Assembly: GCF_936928535.1 (NCBI RefSeq)
Contig: NZ_CAKZHY010000052.1
Coordinates: forward strand, 22,503-86,502
Length of the DNA stretch: 64,000 nucleotides
Source of the DNA: an uncultured Bradyrhizobium sp.
GTDB lineage: Bacteria; Pseudomonadota; Alphaproteobacteria; Rhizobiales; Xanthobacteraceae
Reading direction: 5' to 3'
Part shown: piece by piece, positions 34,550 through 43,440 of the stretch
Layout: each line of letters opens with the position of its first letter
Numbering within the stretch: the first letter of the stretch is position 1
Notes under the pieces: generated by a model
The model's database searches: none
Seen by the model: the letters and a program-made list of their open reading frames with translations, nothing else
What the model was told of the DNA's origin: nothing
Made by a program: the position numbers and the translations under genes

Positions 34550-35565
34550 TGAAAGAGTTTTCGCCGGCCCCCGAGTCCGCCTCGATCGTCTCCGTCACCG
34601 ACCGCGTCAAGCCTGTTGCGCTCGGCATGGGCGTGACCTCGGTGCATTTCCTTGGCCCCCGCGCCGCCTTCGTCGGTGGTGAGGAGAATGTCGCGTTCGT
34701 CGACGACAAGGGCGACGTCACTACAGTCGCCGTGCACAGCGGCGGTATTCTCTCGGTCGCCTCCGACGGCAAGCGCCTCGTGATGGGCGGCGACGACGGC
34801 AAGGTCGTCTCGGTCGACGCCAAGGGCGAGGTGACGCTGCTCGCGACCGATCCGAAGCGGCGCTGGATCGATGCGGTCGCGCTGCATCCCGACGGCGCCT
34901 ACGCCTGGTCCGCCGGCAAGACGGCGACCGTCAAGAGCGGCAAGGCCGAGAAGTCGCTCGATGTTCCCTCGACCGTCGGCGGGCTTGGGTTTGCGCCGAA
35001 GGGATTGCGGCTTGCGATCGCGCATTACAATGGCGCCACCCTGTGGTTTCCGAACATGGAGGGGTCGGCCGAATTCCTGCCCTGGGCCGGCTCGCATCTC
35101 GGCGTCACCTTCAGCCCGGACAACAAATTCCTGGTCACCTCGATGCATGAGGCGGCGCTGCATGGCTGGCGCCTTGCCGACAACAGGCACATGCGCATGA
35201 CCGGCTATCCCGGCCGCGTCCGTTCGATGTCCTGGAGCGCGGGCGGCAAGGGGCTGGCGACCTCGGGCGCCGACACCGTCATCATCTGGCCGTTCGCCAC
35301 CAAGGACGGCCCGATGGGCAAGGAGCCTGCGATGCTCGCGCCGCTGCAGGCCCGCGTCTCGGTTGTCGCCTGCCATCCGAAGAACGACATCCTGGCCTGC
35401 GGCTACGCTGACGGCACCGTGTTGATGGTGCGGATGGAGGACGGCGCGGAGATCCTGGTCCGCCGCAATGGCGCGCCGCCGGTCGCCGGGCTCGCCTGGA
35501 ACGCCAAGGGCACGCTGCTCGCCTTCGCCCACGAAAATGGGGACGGCGGGCTGCTGGAGCTTTGA
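34549..35565 (+). CDS. WD40-repeat protein of the zinc operon
   Basis: The protein has 338 residues from the ATG at 34549, overlapping the GTPase stop. It has several WD40-like blades: VAFVDDKGDVTTVAVHSGGILSVASDGKRLVMGGDDGKVVSVDAKGE and later GLATSGADTVIIWPF and LACGYADGTVLMVRM. There is no signal peptide, so it is a cytoplasmic seven-blade-type scaffold. The coupled translation with a zinc GTPase suggests it binds that protein or a client during zinc shortage. The exact function is unknown. Confidence 0.8.
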   Translation: MKEFSPAPESASIVSVTDRVKPVALGMGVTSVHFLGPRAAFVGGEENVAFVDDKGDVTTVAVHSGGILSVASDGKRLVMGGDDGKVVSVDAKGEVTLLATDPKRRWIDAVALHPDGAYAWSAGKTATVKSGKAEKSLDVPSTVGGLGFAPKGLRLAIAHYNGATLWFPNMEGSAEFLPWAGSHLGVTFSPDNKFLVTSMHEAALHGWRLADNRHMRMTGYPGRVRSMSWSAGGKGLATSGADTVIIWPFATKDGPMGKEPAMLAPLQARVSVVACHPKNDILACGYADGTVLMVRMEDGAEILVRRNGAPPVAGLAWNAKGTLLAFAHENGDGGLLEL

Positions 35566-35595
35566 TCTGTCATGGTTCCCGCCGTATAGGGGACC

Positions 35596-36312
35596 ATGCG
35601 ATTTCTCACGACCTTCCAGCTCGCTGATTTTGCCGACACCCTGATCAGCCTGTTCACAGCCTTCGTGCTGGGCACGCTGATCGGTGCCGAGCGGCAATAT
35701 CGCCAGCGCACCGCGGGCCTGCGCACCAACGTGCTGGTCGCCGTTGGCGCCGCCGCCTTCGTCGATCTCGCCATGCATCTGGATGGCGCAGACGGCGCGG
35801 TCCGCGTGATCGCCTATGTCGTCTCCGGCATCGGCTTTCTTGGCGCCGGCGTCATCATGAAGCAGGGCATGGACGTCCGTGGCCTCAACACCGCGGCGAC
35901 GCTATGGGCTTCCGCCGCCGTCGGCTCCTGCGCCGGGGCCGACATGGTCGCGCAGGCGGCTGCGCTCACCGTGTTCATCATTGCCGGCAACACGCTGCTA
36001 CGCCCCCTCGTCAATGCCATCAACCGCATTCCGCTGAACGTGAAGTCGCTTGAGGCGACCTATTACTTCAAGCTCGCGGTTGCGCTGGACGCCTTGCCCG
36101 ACATGCGCGACCGGCTCGTCGACAAGCTCGAGGACGCAAAATATCCGGTCGCCGATGTCGAGATTGTCGAGACCGGTGACGATCTGATCGAGATCGTCGC
36201 GGAGCTGGTTGCGACCGCGGTCGATCCGAACGAGCTCAACGCGGTGGCAACCGAGCTCCAGCACCTGCCGGGGGTCCGTCACGCCACCTGGGAAGTCAGC
36301 ACCACGGATTGA
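35596..36312 (+). CDS. MgtC/SapB family membrane protein
   Basis: The protein has 238 residues. The N-terminal part has four or five membrane helices with the family stretch LGTLIGAERQYRQRTAGLRTNVLVAVGAAAFVDL and VSGIGFLGAGVIMKQG. The C-terminal part is a soluble ACT-like domain (YYFKLAVALDALPDMRDRLVDKL to LPGVRHATWEVST). MgtC proteins modulate ATP synthase or help survival in low magnesium and in host cells. It follows the WD40 gene by 30 bases and may be read through from the Zur operon, but a separate promoter is possible. Confidence 0.9.
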   Translation: MRFLTTFQLADFADTLISLFTAFVLGTLIGAERQYRQRTAGLRTNVLVAVGAAAFVDLAMHLDGADGAVRVIAYVVSGIGFLGAGVIMKQGMDVRGLNTAATLWASAAVGSCAGADMVAQAAALTVFIIAGNTLLRPLVNAINRIPLNVKSLEATYYFKLAVALDALPDMRDRLVDKLEDAKYPVADVEIVETGDDLIEIVAELVATAVDPNELNAVATELQHLPGVRHATWEVSTTD

Positions 36313-36360
36313 GCGCGGCATTTGAGCGCCCCGAACCATGGTTCCCGCCTAGCGACGCGT

Positions 36361-36385
36361 GGAACTGCAATCGTGGAAATTCGTT
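36361..36385 (+). promoter_or_regulatory. EcfG-type promoter upstream of the 36415 gene
   Basis: GGAAC at 36361-36365 is followed by exactly 16 bases and CGTT at 36382-36385. This is a perfect match to the known EcfG consensus. It ends 30 bases before the next gene start, so the 5' leader would be short. Confidence 0.75.
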
Positions 36386-36414
36386 GATCCCCCGGACAAA
36401 AGGCGGTGATCGAC

Positions 36415-36744
36415 ATGCCCAGCCAGAACAAGCGAAACCAGAAGCTCGATCTCACAATTGCCGGCTCGCTGTTCGCAGCGGGCGTCGTTGTCTCGGTGAT
36501 ATCACTGGCTCAAATTCGCGCCGAGAGCAGGACTGAGCTGGCGCAGGCGACGCAGCCGCTCCAGGGCACCCCATCAACCGATCAGGACAAGATGCCCGCC
36601 GAGGCAAAGCCCGGCGGCGAGCGTCCCACCACGCCTGCTCCCCAGCCGGCGCGCCCCGATCCGCAGACGCAGGGTGCGGCGACCAAACCGGCACTTCCGC
36701 CGGCGCCCGCCGAGAAGGTCGCTCCGCCGCTCGAGAAGAAGTAG
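36415..36744 (+). CDS. small membrane-anchored Pro-rich protein behind a stress promoter
   Basis: The protein has 109 residues from the ATG at 36415; GTG at 36406 would add three residues. One membrane helix is at about 12-33 (DLTIAGSLFAAGVVVSVISLAQI). The rest is a Pro/Ala-rich and disordered periplasmic tail (TTPAPQPARPDPQTQGAATK) ending in PPLEKK. No known domain is seen. A perfect EcfG-type promoter lies upstream, so it is probably a general-stress membrane protein. It is the only gene on that transcript as far as I can see. Confidence 0.7.
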   Translation: MPSQNKRNQKLDLTIAGSLFAAGVVVSVISLAQIRAESRTELAQATQPLQGTPSTDQDKMPAEAKPGGERPTTPAPQPARPDPQTQGAATKPALPPAPAEKVAPPLEKK

Positions 36745-36858
36745 CATCAAAGGCCGCGCATTTTGACGCGGATGTGACGATTGCTGCTGCTTTTACGATC
36801 TCGCCTCGACGCCCGGCCCGCTCCATAATCCGTCGAACCAACGACAGATGGGGCTCCC

Positions 36859-37599
36859 ATGAAGATCGAGGACGTTCGCCGCACCGCCTATTCGATGCCG
36901 CTCACCAACCCGTCGTTCCCGCCGGGGCCATATCGCTTTTTCAACCGCGAGTATTTCATCATCACCTACAGGACCGATCCAGAAGCCCTTGCGGCCATCG
37001 TGCCCGAGCCGCTTGAGGTGGCGGAGCCGGTGGTGAAATACGAATTCATCCGCATGCCCGACTCGACTGGCTTCGGCGATTACACCGAGACCGGGCAGGT
37101 GATCCCGGTCCGCTTCAAGGGCGAGCTCGGCGCTTACACCCACGCGATGTATCTCGACGACGAGGGGCCGATCGCCGGCGGACGCGAGTTGTGGGGCTTT
37201 CCGAAGAAGCTGGCGCGGCCGAAGATCGAGGTCGAGAGCGACGTGCTGGTCGGCTCGCTGCATTACGGCTCGGTGCTCTGTGCCTCCGCGACCATGGGCT
37301 ACAAGCACCGCAAGGTGGACCTTGACGCGGTGCTGCAGCCGATGAAGACGCCGAACTTCATCCTGAAGATTATCCCGCATGTCGACGGCACCCCCCGGAT
37401 CTGCGAGCTGGTGCGCTTCCATCTCGAGGACATCACGCTGAAGGAAGCCTGGACCGGCCCCGCCGCGCTCGGCCTGTTTCCTCACGCGCTCTGCGATGTC
37501 GCCCGCCTGCCGGTGCGCGAGGTGATCTCGGCGCTGCACTTCAAGGCGGACCTGACGCTCGGGCTCGGCAGCGTGGCGTTCGATTACATGGCGAAGTGA
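36859..37599 (+). CDS. acetoacetate decarboxylase family protein
   Basis: The protein has 246 residues, the usual length for the family. The Schiff-base lysine is K116 next to K117 in [14 protein letters not shown], matching the K115-K116 pair of the Clostridium enzyme. The surrounding regions ([26 protein letters not shown]) are conserved. It would decarboxylate acetoacetate to acetone and carbon dioxide, or act on a related beta-keto acid. No CoA transferase lies nearby, so the source of the acid is not clear from this window. It is convergent with the exported lyase gene. Confidence 0.9.
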   Translation: MKIEDVRRTAYSMPLTNPSFPPGPYRFFNREYFIITYRTDPEALAAIVPEPLEVAEPVVKYEFIRMPDSTGFGDYTETGQVIPVRFKGELGAYTHAMYLDDEGPIAGGRELWGFPKKLARPKIEVESDVLVGSLHYGSVLCASATMGYKHRKVDLDAVLQPMKTPNFILKIIPHVDGTPRICELVRFHLEDITLKEAWTGPAALGLFPHALCDVARLPVREVISALHFKADLTLGLGSVAFDYMAK

Positions 37600-37610
37600 T
37601 GTGAGTGGGC

Positions 37611-37632
37611 GGGGCGCGGCATGACGCGCCCC
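37611..37632. terminator. hairpin between convergent genes
   Basis: GGGGCGCG and CGCGCCCC pair perfectly over eight bases with a six-base loop. It lies between the acetoacetate decarboxylase stop and the convergent exported-lyase stop and may serve both. There is no T-run. Confidence 0.5.
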
Positions 37633-37641
37633 GGTCCGCTG

Positions 37642-39249
37642 TTAATTCGCCGCGCCGTTCGGCAGCAGCGTCGCAAACGCCTGGTCGAGCGCAGTATCGG
37701 CCTTGGTGAGCTTGTCGCGCTGGGCGGCAAGCCAGAGCTTGTCGGCATCGAGGCGCTGCTGCGACGACTTAAGCATCCGCGCAGTCTCCTCCGGCTGCGG
37801 ACCGCCGACGCCCTTGGTGTGCGTCACGATCCATTCCGGTGACATCACCTCCCTGAATTCGGCCTCGCTCATCGGGAACGGCCTTGCCGGCATGTTGAAT
37901 TTGGCAAGCGTCTTGGCGAACAGGTCGGTCACTTCATTGAAGGGGATGGTCTTGGGCGTGAGATCCAGCGGCCGCGCATAGCTGACCATTTGTGACGCAA
38001 AGCCATGCCCGACGCGGAACGGGATCTGGTGCGCCTCCAGCAGCAGCTCGGCGAGGTTCATGGTCGAGGTCCAGTCGCTCTCCAGCTCTTCCCTCGCGCG
38101 GGCCTTGTTGACCACGATCGCATCGAACACCCGGTCGGTGGCGCTGACCATTTTGACGGCGCGCGGGAACAGGCCGATATCCTCGGACTGGGACTTGGAA
38201 TCGACCATGCCTGACATGACGTTGTGAGCGCGGATCGACACCGCTCCCGACAGCCCCACAACATCTGAAGCGGCGATCCGCGCCTGCATGATCAGGCCCG
38301 GATTGCGCTTCTGCGGCATCGAGCTGCTGGTGTAGGTCGAGCCCTCCTGCAGCAATAGCCACGGCCGCACCTCGGCGTATTGCGTATGCAGGTCCTGCAT
38401 CATCGCGCCGATGCGGATGGCGGCCGAATTGGCGATGGCGGTGGCCTCGAGCTGGTTGTCGAACGGGATCACCTGGTTGGCGTCCATCGAATTCTCGACG
38501 ATGCCGTCAAAGCCGAGCAACTGGGCGAGGCGCATGCGGTTCAGCGGCCAGATCGAGTCGGACATGACGCCGACGCCCATCGGGCTGAGGTTGAGCCGGC
38601 GGTAGGCTTCGCTGATGCGCTGCTGGTCGCGCTCGAACGATTCCTCATAGGCCAGCAGGTAATGACCATAGGTGATGGGCACCGCCTGCACGCCGTTGGT
38701 GTAGCCGGGCATCAATGCATCGAGATTGTCGGCCGCCTTGGCGAGCAGCTTGGCACGCAAGCCGAGCAGCGCCTCGGCAAAATCTAGGGTCTGGTTGCGC
38801 AGCTTGGCCGCGCGGAAGGTCGCGTACATGTCCTGGCGGCTGCGCCCGGCGTGGATGACCGAGGCCTCCTCGCCGACCTTGTCGGTCATGATCTTCTCGA
38901 TCTGAAGGACGTCGCTCGGGCGCTTGCCGTCGGGCTCACGTGCCTGGCGGATCGTGTAGTCGACGCCGGAGGCGATCAGCTGGCCGGTCGTTTTCGGGAA
39001 GATGCCTTCCTCCACCAGCATCACGGTGGAGGCCTTGTTGATTTTGTTGAGCCAGTAGAACTGGTCCTCGGCTGCGTCCGATTTGCTGGTCGAGGGCTGC
39101 GCGTCGCTGGGGGCGTTGGCGCCGATCTTGGCGGCGTTTTCGTTGCATTCCTGCGTGGTCTTGCAGGGCAACTGACCGGTGTCCGCGGCCCATGCGTGGG
39201 ACGCGATCAGGAGGCTGACGCCTCCCGCGATGCAGGCGATGTTCTTCAT
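37642..39249 (-). CDS. exported argininosuccinate lyase-family protein
   Basis: The protein has 535 residues. A signal peptide ends at AWA (MKNIACIAGGVSLLIASHAWA), which is unusual for this fumarase/aspartase superfamily. The lyase signature is SSSMPQKRNPGLIMQ and other family blocks are IHAGRSRQDMYATFRAAK and DFAEALLGLR. It would cleave a C-N bond by beta-elimination, releasing fumarate or a similar acid, in the periplasm. It follows homospermidine synthase by 98 bases on the same strand. Cytoplasmic ArgH is expected elsewhere, so this is a paralogue with another substrate. Confidence 0.85.
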   Translation of the reverse strand: MKNIACIAGGVSLLIASHAWAADTGQLPCKTTQECNENAAKIGANAPSDAQPSTSKSDAAEDQFYWLNKINKASTVMLVEEGIFPKTTGQLIASGVDYTIRQAREPDGKRPSDVLQIEKIMTDKVGEEASVIHAGRSRQDMYATFRAAKLRNQTLDFAEALLGLRAKLLAKAADNLDALMPGYTNGVQAVPITYGHYLLAYEESFERDQQRISEAYRRLNLSPMGVGVMSDSIWPLNRMRLAQLLGFDGIVENSMDANQVIPFDNQLEATAIANSAAIRIGAMMQDLHTQYAEVRPWLLLQEGSTYTSSSMPQKRNPGLIMQARIAASDVVGLSGAVSIRAHNVMSGMVDSKSQSEDIGLFPRAVKMVSATDRVFDAIVVNKARAREELESDWTSTMNLAELLLEAHQIPFRVGHGFASQMVSYARPLDLTPKTIPFNEVTDLFAKTLAKFNMPARPFPMSEAEFREVMSPEWIVTHTKGVGGPQPEETARMLKSSQQRLDADKLWLAAQRDKLTKADTALDQAFATLLPNGAAN

Positions 39250-39347
39250 GCGGACCTCCCGGTTGCCGTGCCACCGGGCGGTTGGTTAGCACCCGGGCTG
39301 GCGGAAGGCTATTAGCCTCCCGTTCACGGCCCGGACAGGTGCGCCGG

Positions 39348-40790
39348 TCAGCGCACCAGGATGTTTTTGAACTGCCAGGGATCGCTGCTGTCGATCTCCT
39401 CCGGGAACAGTCCCGGACGATCCGTCAGCGGCGTCCAGTCGGTATAGAAGCCTTTCACCGGGCCGAGATACGGCAGCTGGATTTCCAGCAGGCGATCGAA
39501 ATCCATCTCGTCGGCTTCGACGATGCCCTCGTTCGGGTTCTCCAATGCCCACACCATGCCGCCGAGCACCGCGGAGGTCACCTGCAGGGCGGTGGCGTTC
39601 TGATAGGGCGCAAGCTCCCGGGTCTCTTCGATCGAGAGCTGCGAGCCGAACCAGTAGGCGTTGTTGTCGTGGCCGAACAAGAGCACGCCGAGCTCGTCAA
39701 TGCCGTCGACGATCTCGTCCTCTTCGAGGATGTGGTGCTTTTCCTGCATCTTCCCGGCGCGGCCGAACAGTTCATGCAGCGACAGCACGGCATCGTCGGC
39801 CGGGTGATAGGCGTAGTGGCAGGTCGGCCGGTAGACCGCCTTGCCCGAGGCATCCCGCACCGTGAAGTAATCGGAGATCGAGATCGACTCGTTGTGGGTG
39901 ACGAGGAAGCCGTACTGCGCGCCGCGCGTCGGGCACCAGGTCCGCACGCGCGTGTTGGCGCCGGGCTGCATCAGATAGATCGCGGCGCCACAGCCGGCTT
40001 CATGGGTATGGGCATTCTCGGGCATCCACTTCTCATGGGTGCCCCAGCCGAGCTCGGACGGCTGCATGCCCTCCGACAGGAAACCTTCCACCGACCAGGT
40101 GTTGACGAAGACGTCGGGCTCCTTCGGCTTCTTCGCGCGCTGGGTGTCACGCTCGGCGATGTGGATGCCCTTGATGCCGGCCTGCCGCATCAAATCGGCC
40201 CATTCGGCCTTGGTCTTCGGCTTGGGTGCATTGAGCTTCAGGTCGGCGGCGACATTGAGCAGCGCCTGCTTGACGAAGAACGAGACCATGCCGGGGTTCG
40301 CGCCACAGCAGGACACGGCCGTGGTCGAGCCGGCGGGGCGCGCCCGCTTGGCGGCCAGCGTCACCTCGCGCAGCGCGTAGTTGGAGCGCGCTTCCGGGCC
40401 CTTCGTTGAATCGAAATAGAAGCCGAGCCAAGGCTCGTTGACGGTGTCGATATAGAGCGCGCCGATCTCGTTGCAGAGCTCCATGATGTCGGTCGAGCCG
40501 GTGTCGACGGAGAGATTGACGCAAAAGCCCTGGCCGCCGCCTTCCGTCAGCAGCGGGGTCAGCAATTCGCGATAATTTTCCTTGGTCACGGCCTTCTGGA
40601 TGAAGCGCACATTCTGCTTCTCGCAATGCGCCCTGCGGCCCTCGTCCTTCGGGTCGATCACGGTGACGCGCGACTTGTCGTAGTCGAGATGGCGCTCGAT
40701 CATCGGCAAAGTGCCTTTGCCGATGGAGCCGAAGCCGACCATGACGATGGGACCGGTGATCTTCGCGTAGATCTGCGAGGGAGGGCTCAT
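39348..40790 (-). CDS. hss: homospermidine synthase
   Basis: The protein has 480 residues and the dinucleotide motif VMVGFGSIGKGTLPMI near the start. Conserved blocks include NEPWLGFYFD, SCCGANPGMVSFFVKQAL and EGFLSEGMQPSELGWGTHE, the known pattern of bacterial homospermidine synthase. It makes homospermidine from two putrescines using NAD. The putrescine would come from the ornithine decarboxylase at 42100 on the same strand. This pairing is typical of rhizobia. Confidence 0.95.
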   Translation of the reverse strand: MSPPSQIYAKITGPIVMVGFGSIGKGTLPMIERHLDYDKSRVTVIDPKDEGRRAHCEKQNVRFIQKAVTKENYRELLTPLLTEGGGQGFCVNLSVDTGSTDIMELCNEIGALYIDTVNEPWLGFYFDSTKGPEARSNYALREVTLAAKRARPAGSTTAVSCCGANPGMVSFFVKQALLNVAADLKLNAPKPKTKAEWADLMRQAGIKGIHIAERDTQRAKKPKEPDVFVNTWSVEGFLSEGMQPSELGWGTHEKWMPENAHTHEAGCGAAIYLMQPGANTRVRTWCPTRGAQYGFLVTHNESISISDYFTVRDASGKAVYRPTCHYAYHPADDAVLSLHELFGRAGKMQEKHHILEEDEIVDGIDELGVLLFGHDNNAYWFGSQLSIEETRELAPYQNATALQVTSAVLGGMVWALENPNEGIVEADEMDFDRLLEIQLPYLGPVKGFYTDWTPLTDRPGLFPEEIDSSDPWQFKNILVR

Positions 40791-40830
40791 GGGATGGTTT
40801 CTCCGGAACGTGCTGGCGGACAGGGGTGGA

Positions 40831-41220
40831 TCAAGCGCTGCGGCGCTTGGCGGTGACTTCGATCTCGACCTTCATCTCGGAATTCGCGAGGGCGCTGACG
40901 ACCAGCAATGTCGCTGCCGGCCTGATGTCGCCGAGAACCCCGCCGCAGACGGCGAAGTGATCATCGATGTAGCTGGCGTCGGTGACGTAGTAAGTCGCAC
41001 GGACGATATCGGCCATCTCGAACCCGCCCTCCTTCAGGGCGGCTTCGATGGTCTTGAAGCAGTTGCGTGACTGGCTCGTGACATCATCAGGCATCGTCAT
41101 CGTCGTGTAGTCATAGCCGGTGGTTCCCGCGACGAAGCAGAACTCGCCGTCAACCACGGCGCGGCTGTAGCCGACGGACTTCTCGAGGGGGGAGCCGGTG
41201 GAAATCAGGCGACGGGACAT
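40831..41220 (-). CDS. RidA family protein
   Basis: The protein has 129 residues with family blocks VGYSRAVVDGEFCFVAGTTGYDYTTMTMPDDVTSQ, the helix CFKTIEAALKEGGFEMADIVRATYYVTD and PAATLLVVSALANSEMKVEIEVTA. RidA proteins are trimers that hydrolyse reactive enamines and imines. It lies between homospermidine synthase and a GNAT gene, where it may clear amine-derived imines. The conserved arginine expected in the last strand region of true imine deaminases is not evident (PAATLLVV), so the activity may differ. Confidence 0.88.
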   Translation of the reverse strand: MSRRLISTGSPLEKSVGYSRAVVDGEFCFVAGTTGYDYTTMTMPDDVTSQSRNCFKTIEAALKEGGFEMADIVRATYYVTDASYIDDHFAVCGGVLGDIRPAATLLVVSALANSEMKVEIEVTAKRRSA

Positions 41221-41366
41221 GGGTTCGGCCTCGGCTGAAAGGTGGATTTCGTGGGTTTAAAGGGCGTTTCGGGGGCTCACGCAACCCCAAAGCAACGGAG
41301 CAAGCGAAGGCGCGACCGAGCGTTGCCGCGTGGCGCGGCTTCGGTCGTTGCCCTCATGGCAAATCC

Positions 41367-41954
41367 TTACGCCGCGTGCGCCTGGAGGGGACGAACCACC
41401 CTCCGTTTAGGCAGGGCCGCGCCGGTCGGAACGATCATCCCTTCGGCGCCATCAAGCACACCGTCGGTGAATTCGATCGCCAGCAGGCGCTCGCGCTCGA
41501 ACGGGCCGGGCAGCAGCAGTGCGCCGGTCTTCGCGGCCGAGAAGCCGAAGCGGGCGTAGTAGGGGCCATCGCCGAGCAGGATCACCGCTTCATGCCCGCG
41601 CGCCCGGGCGGCGACCAGCGCTTGTTGCATCAGCGCGGCGCCGATCCCGAGCTCGCGGCAGGCAGGGTCCACCGCCAACGGTCCGAGGACCAGAGCGGGC
41701 CTGTCTCCGGCGCTGACGTGCCACAGCCGCACGGTTCCCACGAGCTTGCCTTCGCGCATCGCCGACAAGGCAAGGCCTGCGGCGGGCGCGCGTCCGTCGC
41801 GCAGGCGCTGGCATGTGCGGCTATGGCGGGTCTCGCCGAAGCAGGCATCGAGCAGCGCTTCACGCGTCGCGACGTCGGCAGCACGTTCCGCACGGATCGC
41901 GAACGGAGCGGCTTCCGAGGTGAGGGCAATTTGTGGCTTCCGAGGAGCAGTCAT
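41367..41954 (-). CDS. GNAT family N-acetyltransferase
   Basis: The protein has 195 residues. The acetyl-CoA domain shows VLGPLAVDPACRELGIGAALMQQALVAARARGHEAVILLGDGPYYARFGFSAA, as in YhbS-like putative acetyltransferases. It has no signal or membrane segment. It lies between RidA and ornithine decarboxylase on the same strand, so an amine or polyamine substrate is plausible, though spacing of about 145 bases on each side allows separate transcription. The true acceptor is unknown. Confidence 0.87.
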   Translation of the reverse strand: MTAPRKPQIALTSEAAPFAIRAERAADVATREALLDACFGETRHSRTCQRLRDGRAPAAGLALSAMREGKLVGTVRLWHVSAGDRPALVLGPLAVDPACRELGIGAALMQQALVAARARGHEAVILLGDGPYYARFGFSAAKTGALLLPGPFERERLLAIEFTDGVLDGAEGMIVPTGAALPKRRVVRPLQAHAA

Positions 41955-42099
41955 GGCGCGTCAGTCCTCGCTTGGATCCACGCGCGAAGGCACGCGGGCT
42001 CAAGCGTCGTCAGAATGGCAATGTCGGGTAAGGAGCCGGCAAGCCGGCTCCCGGGTTCGTCAGGCCTCTGAAGAAGAGAGGCGGATCAGATGTGGCAAA

Positions 42100-43242
42100 T
42101 CAGATGTGATAGGTCTTCAGCGGCGGGATGCCGTTGAACGCCACGGCCGAGTAGGTCGACGTATAGGCCCCGGTGCCTTCGATCAGCAGCTTGTCGCCGA
42201 TCTCGAGCGTGACGGGGAGCGGATACGGGTTCTTCTCGTACAGCACGTCGGCGCTGTCGCAGGTCGGGCCGGCGAGCACGCACGGGGTCATGTCTGCGCC
42301 GTCATGCGGGGTGCGGATGGCGTAGCGGATCGACTCGTCCATGGTCTCGGCGAGACCGCCGAACTTGCCGATGTCCAGGTACACCCAGCGCACCTCGTCC
42401 TCGTCGCTCTTCTTCGAGATCAGCACGACCTCGGATTCGATGATGCCGGCGTTGCCCACCATGCCGCGGCCCGGCTCGATGATGGTCTCCGGAATCTGGT
42501 TGCCGAAGTGCTTGCGCAGCGCGCGGAAGATCGAGCGGCCGTAGGTGACGACCGGCGGCACGTCCTTCAGGTATTTGGTCGGGAAGCCGCCGCCCATGTT
42601 GACCATGGTCAGGTTGATGCCGCGCTCGGCGCAGTCGCGGAACACCTGCGAGGCCATCGCCAGCGCACGGTCCCACGCCTTCACCTTGCGCTGCTGCGAG
42701 CCGACATGGAAGGAAATGCCGCACGGCTCAAGGCCTAAGCGCTTGGCGACGTCGAGCACCTCGACGGCCATCTCCGGGTCGCAGCCGAACTTGCGCGACA
42801 GCGGCCATTCGGCGCCGGCGCAGTCGTAGAGGATGCGGCAGAACACCTTCGCGCCGGGGGCGGCACGGGCGACCTTCTCGACCTCGGCGACGCAGTCCAC
42901 AGCGAACAGGCGGATGCCGAGCGCGAAGGCGCGCGCGATGTCGCGCTCCTTCTTGATGGTGTTGCCGAAGGAGACGCGGTCGGGCGTAGCTCCAGCAGCC
43001 AGCGCCATCTCGATCTCGGCGACGGTGGCGGTGTCGAAGCAGGAGCCCATGGAGGCCAGGAGTGACAGCACTTCCGGCGCCGGGTTCGCCTTGACGGCAT
43101 AGAACACGCGGCTATCGGGCAGTGCCTTGGCAAAGGTCTGGTAGTTGTCGCGCACGACTTCGAGATCGACCACGAGGCAAGGCTCGGTGTCCCGGCCCTC
43201 GCTGCGGCGGTTGCGCAGGAATTCGTGAATACGTTCGGTCAT
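42100..43242 (-). CDS. ornithine/lysine decarboxylase (fold type III, PLP)
   Basis: The protein has 380 residues. The PLP lysine is K51 in FYAVKANPAPEVL and the catalytic cysteine is C328 in LAGPTCDSADVLYE, which comes from the partner chain in the dimer. GGGFPTKY and EPGRGMVGNAG bind the cofactor phosphate. It makes putrescine from ornithine, and possibly cadaverine from lysine. A structured leader lies upstream on the same strand, and homospermidine synthase downstream uses the product. This is the alphaproteobacterial eukaryotic-like decarboxylase. Confidence 0.95.
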   Translation of the reverse strand: MTERIHEFLRNRRSEGRDTEPCLVVDLEVVRDNYQTFAKALPDSRVFYAVKANPAPEVLSLLASMGSCFDTATVAEIEMALAAGATPDRVSFGNTIKKERDIARAFALGIRLFAVDCVAEVEKVARAAPGAKVFCRILYDCAGAEWPLSRKFGCDPEMAVEVLDVAKRLGLEPCGISFHVGSQQRKVKAWDRALAMASQVFRDCAERGINLTMVNMGGGFPTKYLKDVPPVVTYGRSIFRALRKHFGNQIPETIIEPGRGMVGNAGIIESEVVLISKKSDEDEVRWVYLDIGKFGGLAETMDESIRYAIRTPHDGADMTPCVLAGPTCDSADVLYEKNPYPLPVTLEIGDKLLIEGTGAYTSTYSAVAFNGIPPLKTYHI

Positions 43243-43440
43243 AGCACTCTCCCAAACGGCCCAGCGACGGGGATCCGTTCAAAAAATGTCGTCGGATAAG
43301 CGCCCCGGCCAGATCGCGCGATGGAGGCGCGACGAGCCAAAGACTCAAATCAGACTGTGCTGCCGTGGATTGGTTGGGAATTTCCCGCCCGCACACCTGG
43401 CAATGAAGGACAAGCCTTTTCAGTAGCCCGCGCCGGCGTT

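Noticed and set aside
36859..37599. Solvent-type acetone pathway
   Set aside because: Only an acetoacetate decarboxylase-like gene is present. No CoA transferase or thiolase adjoins, so a pathway claim is not supported.
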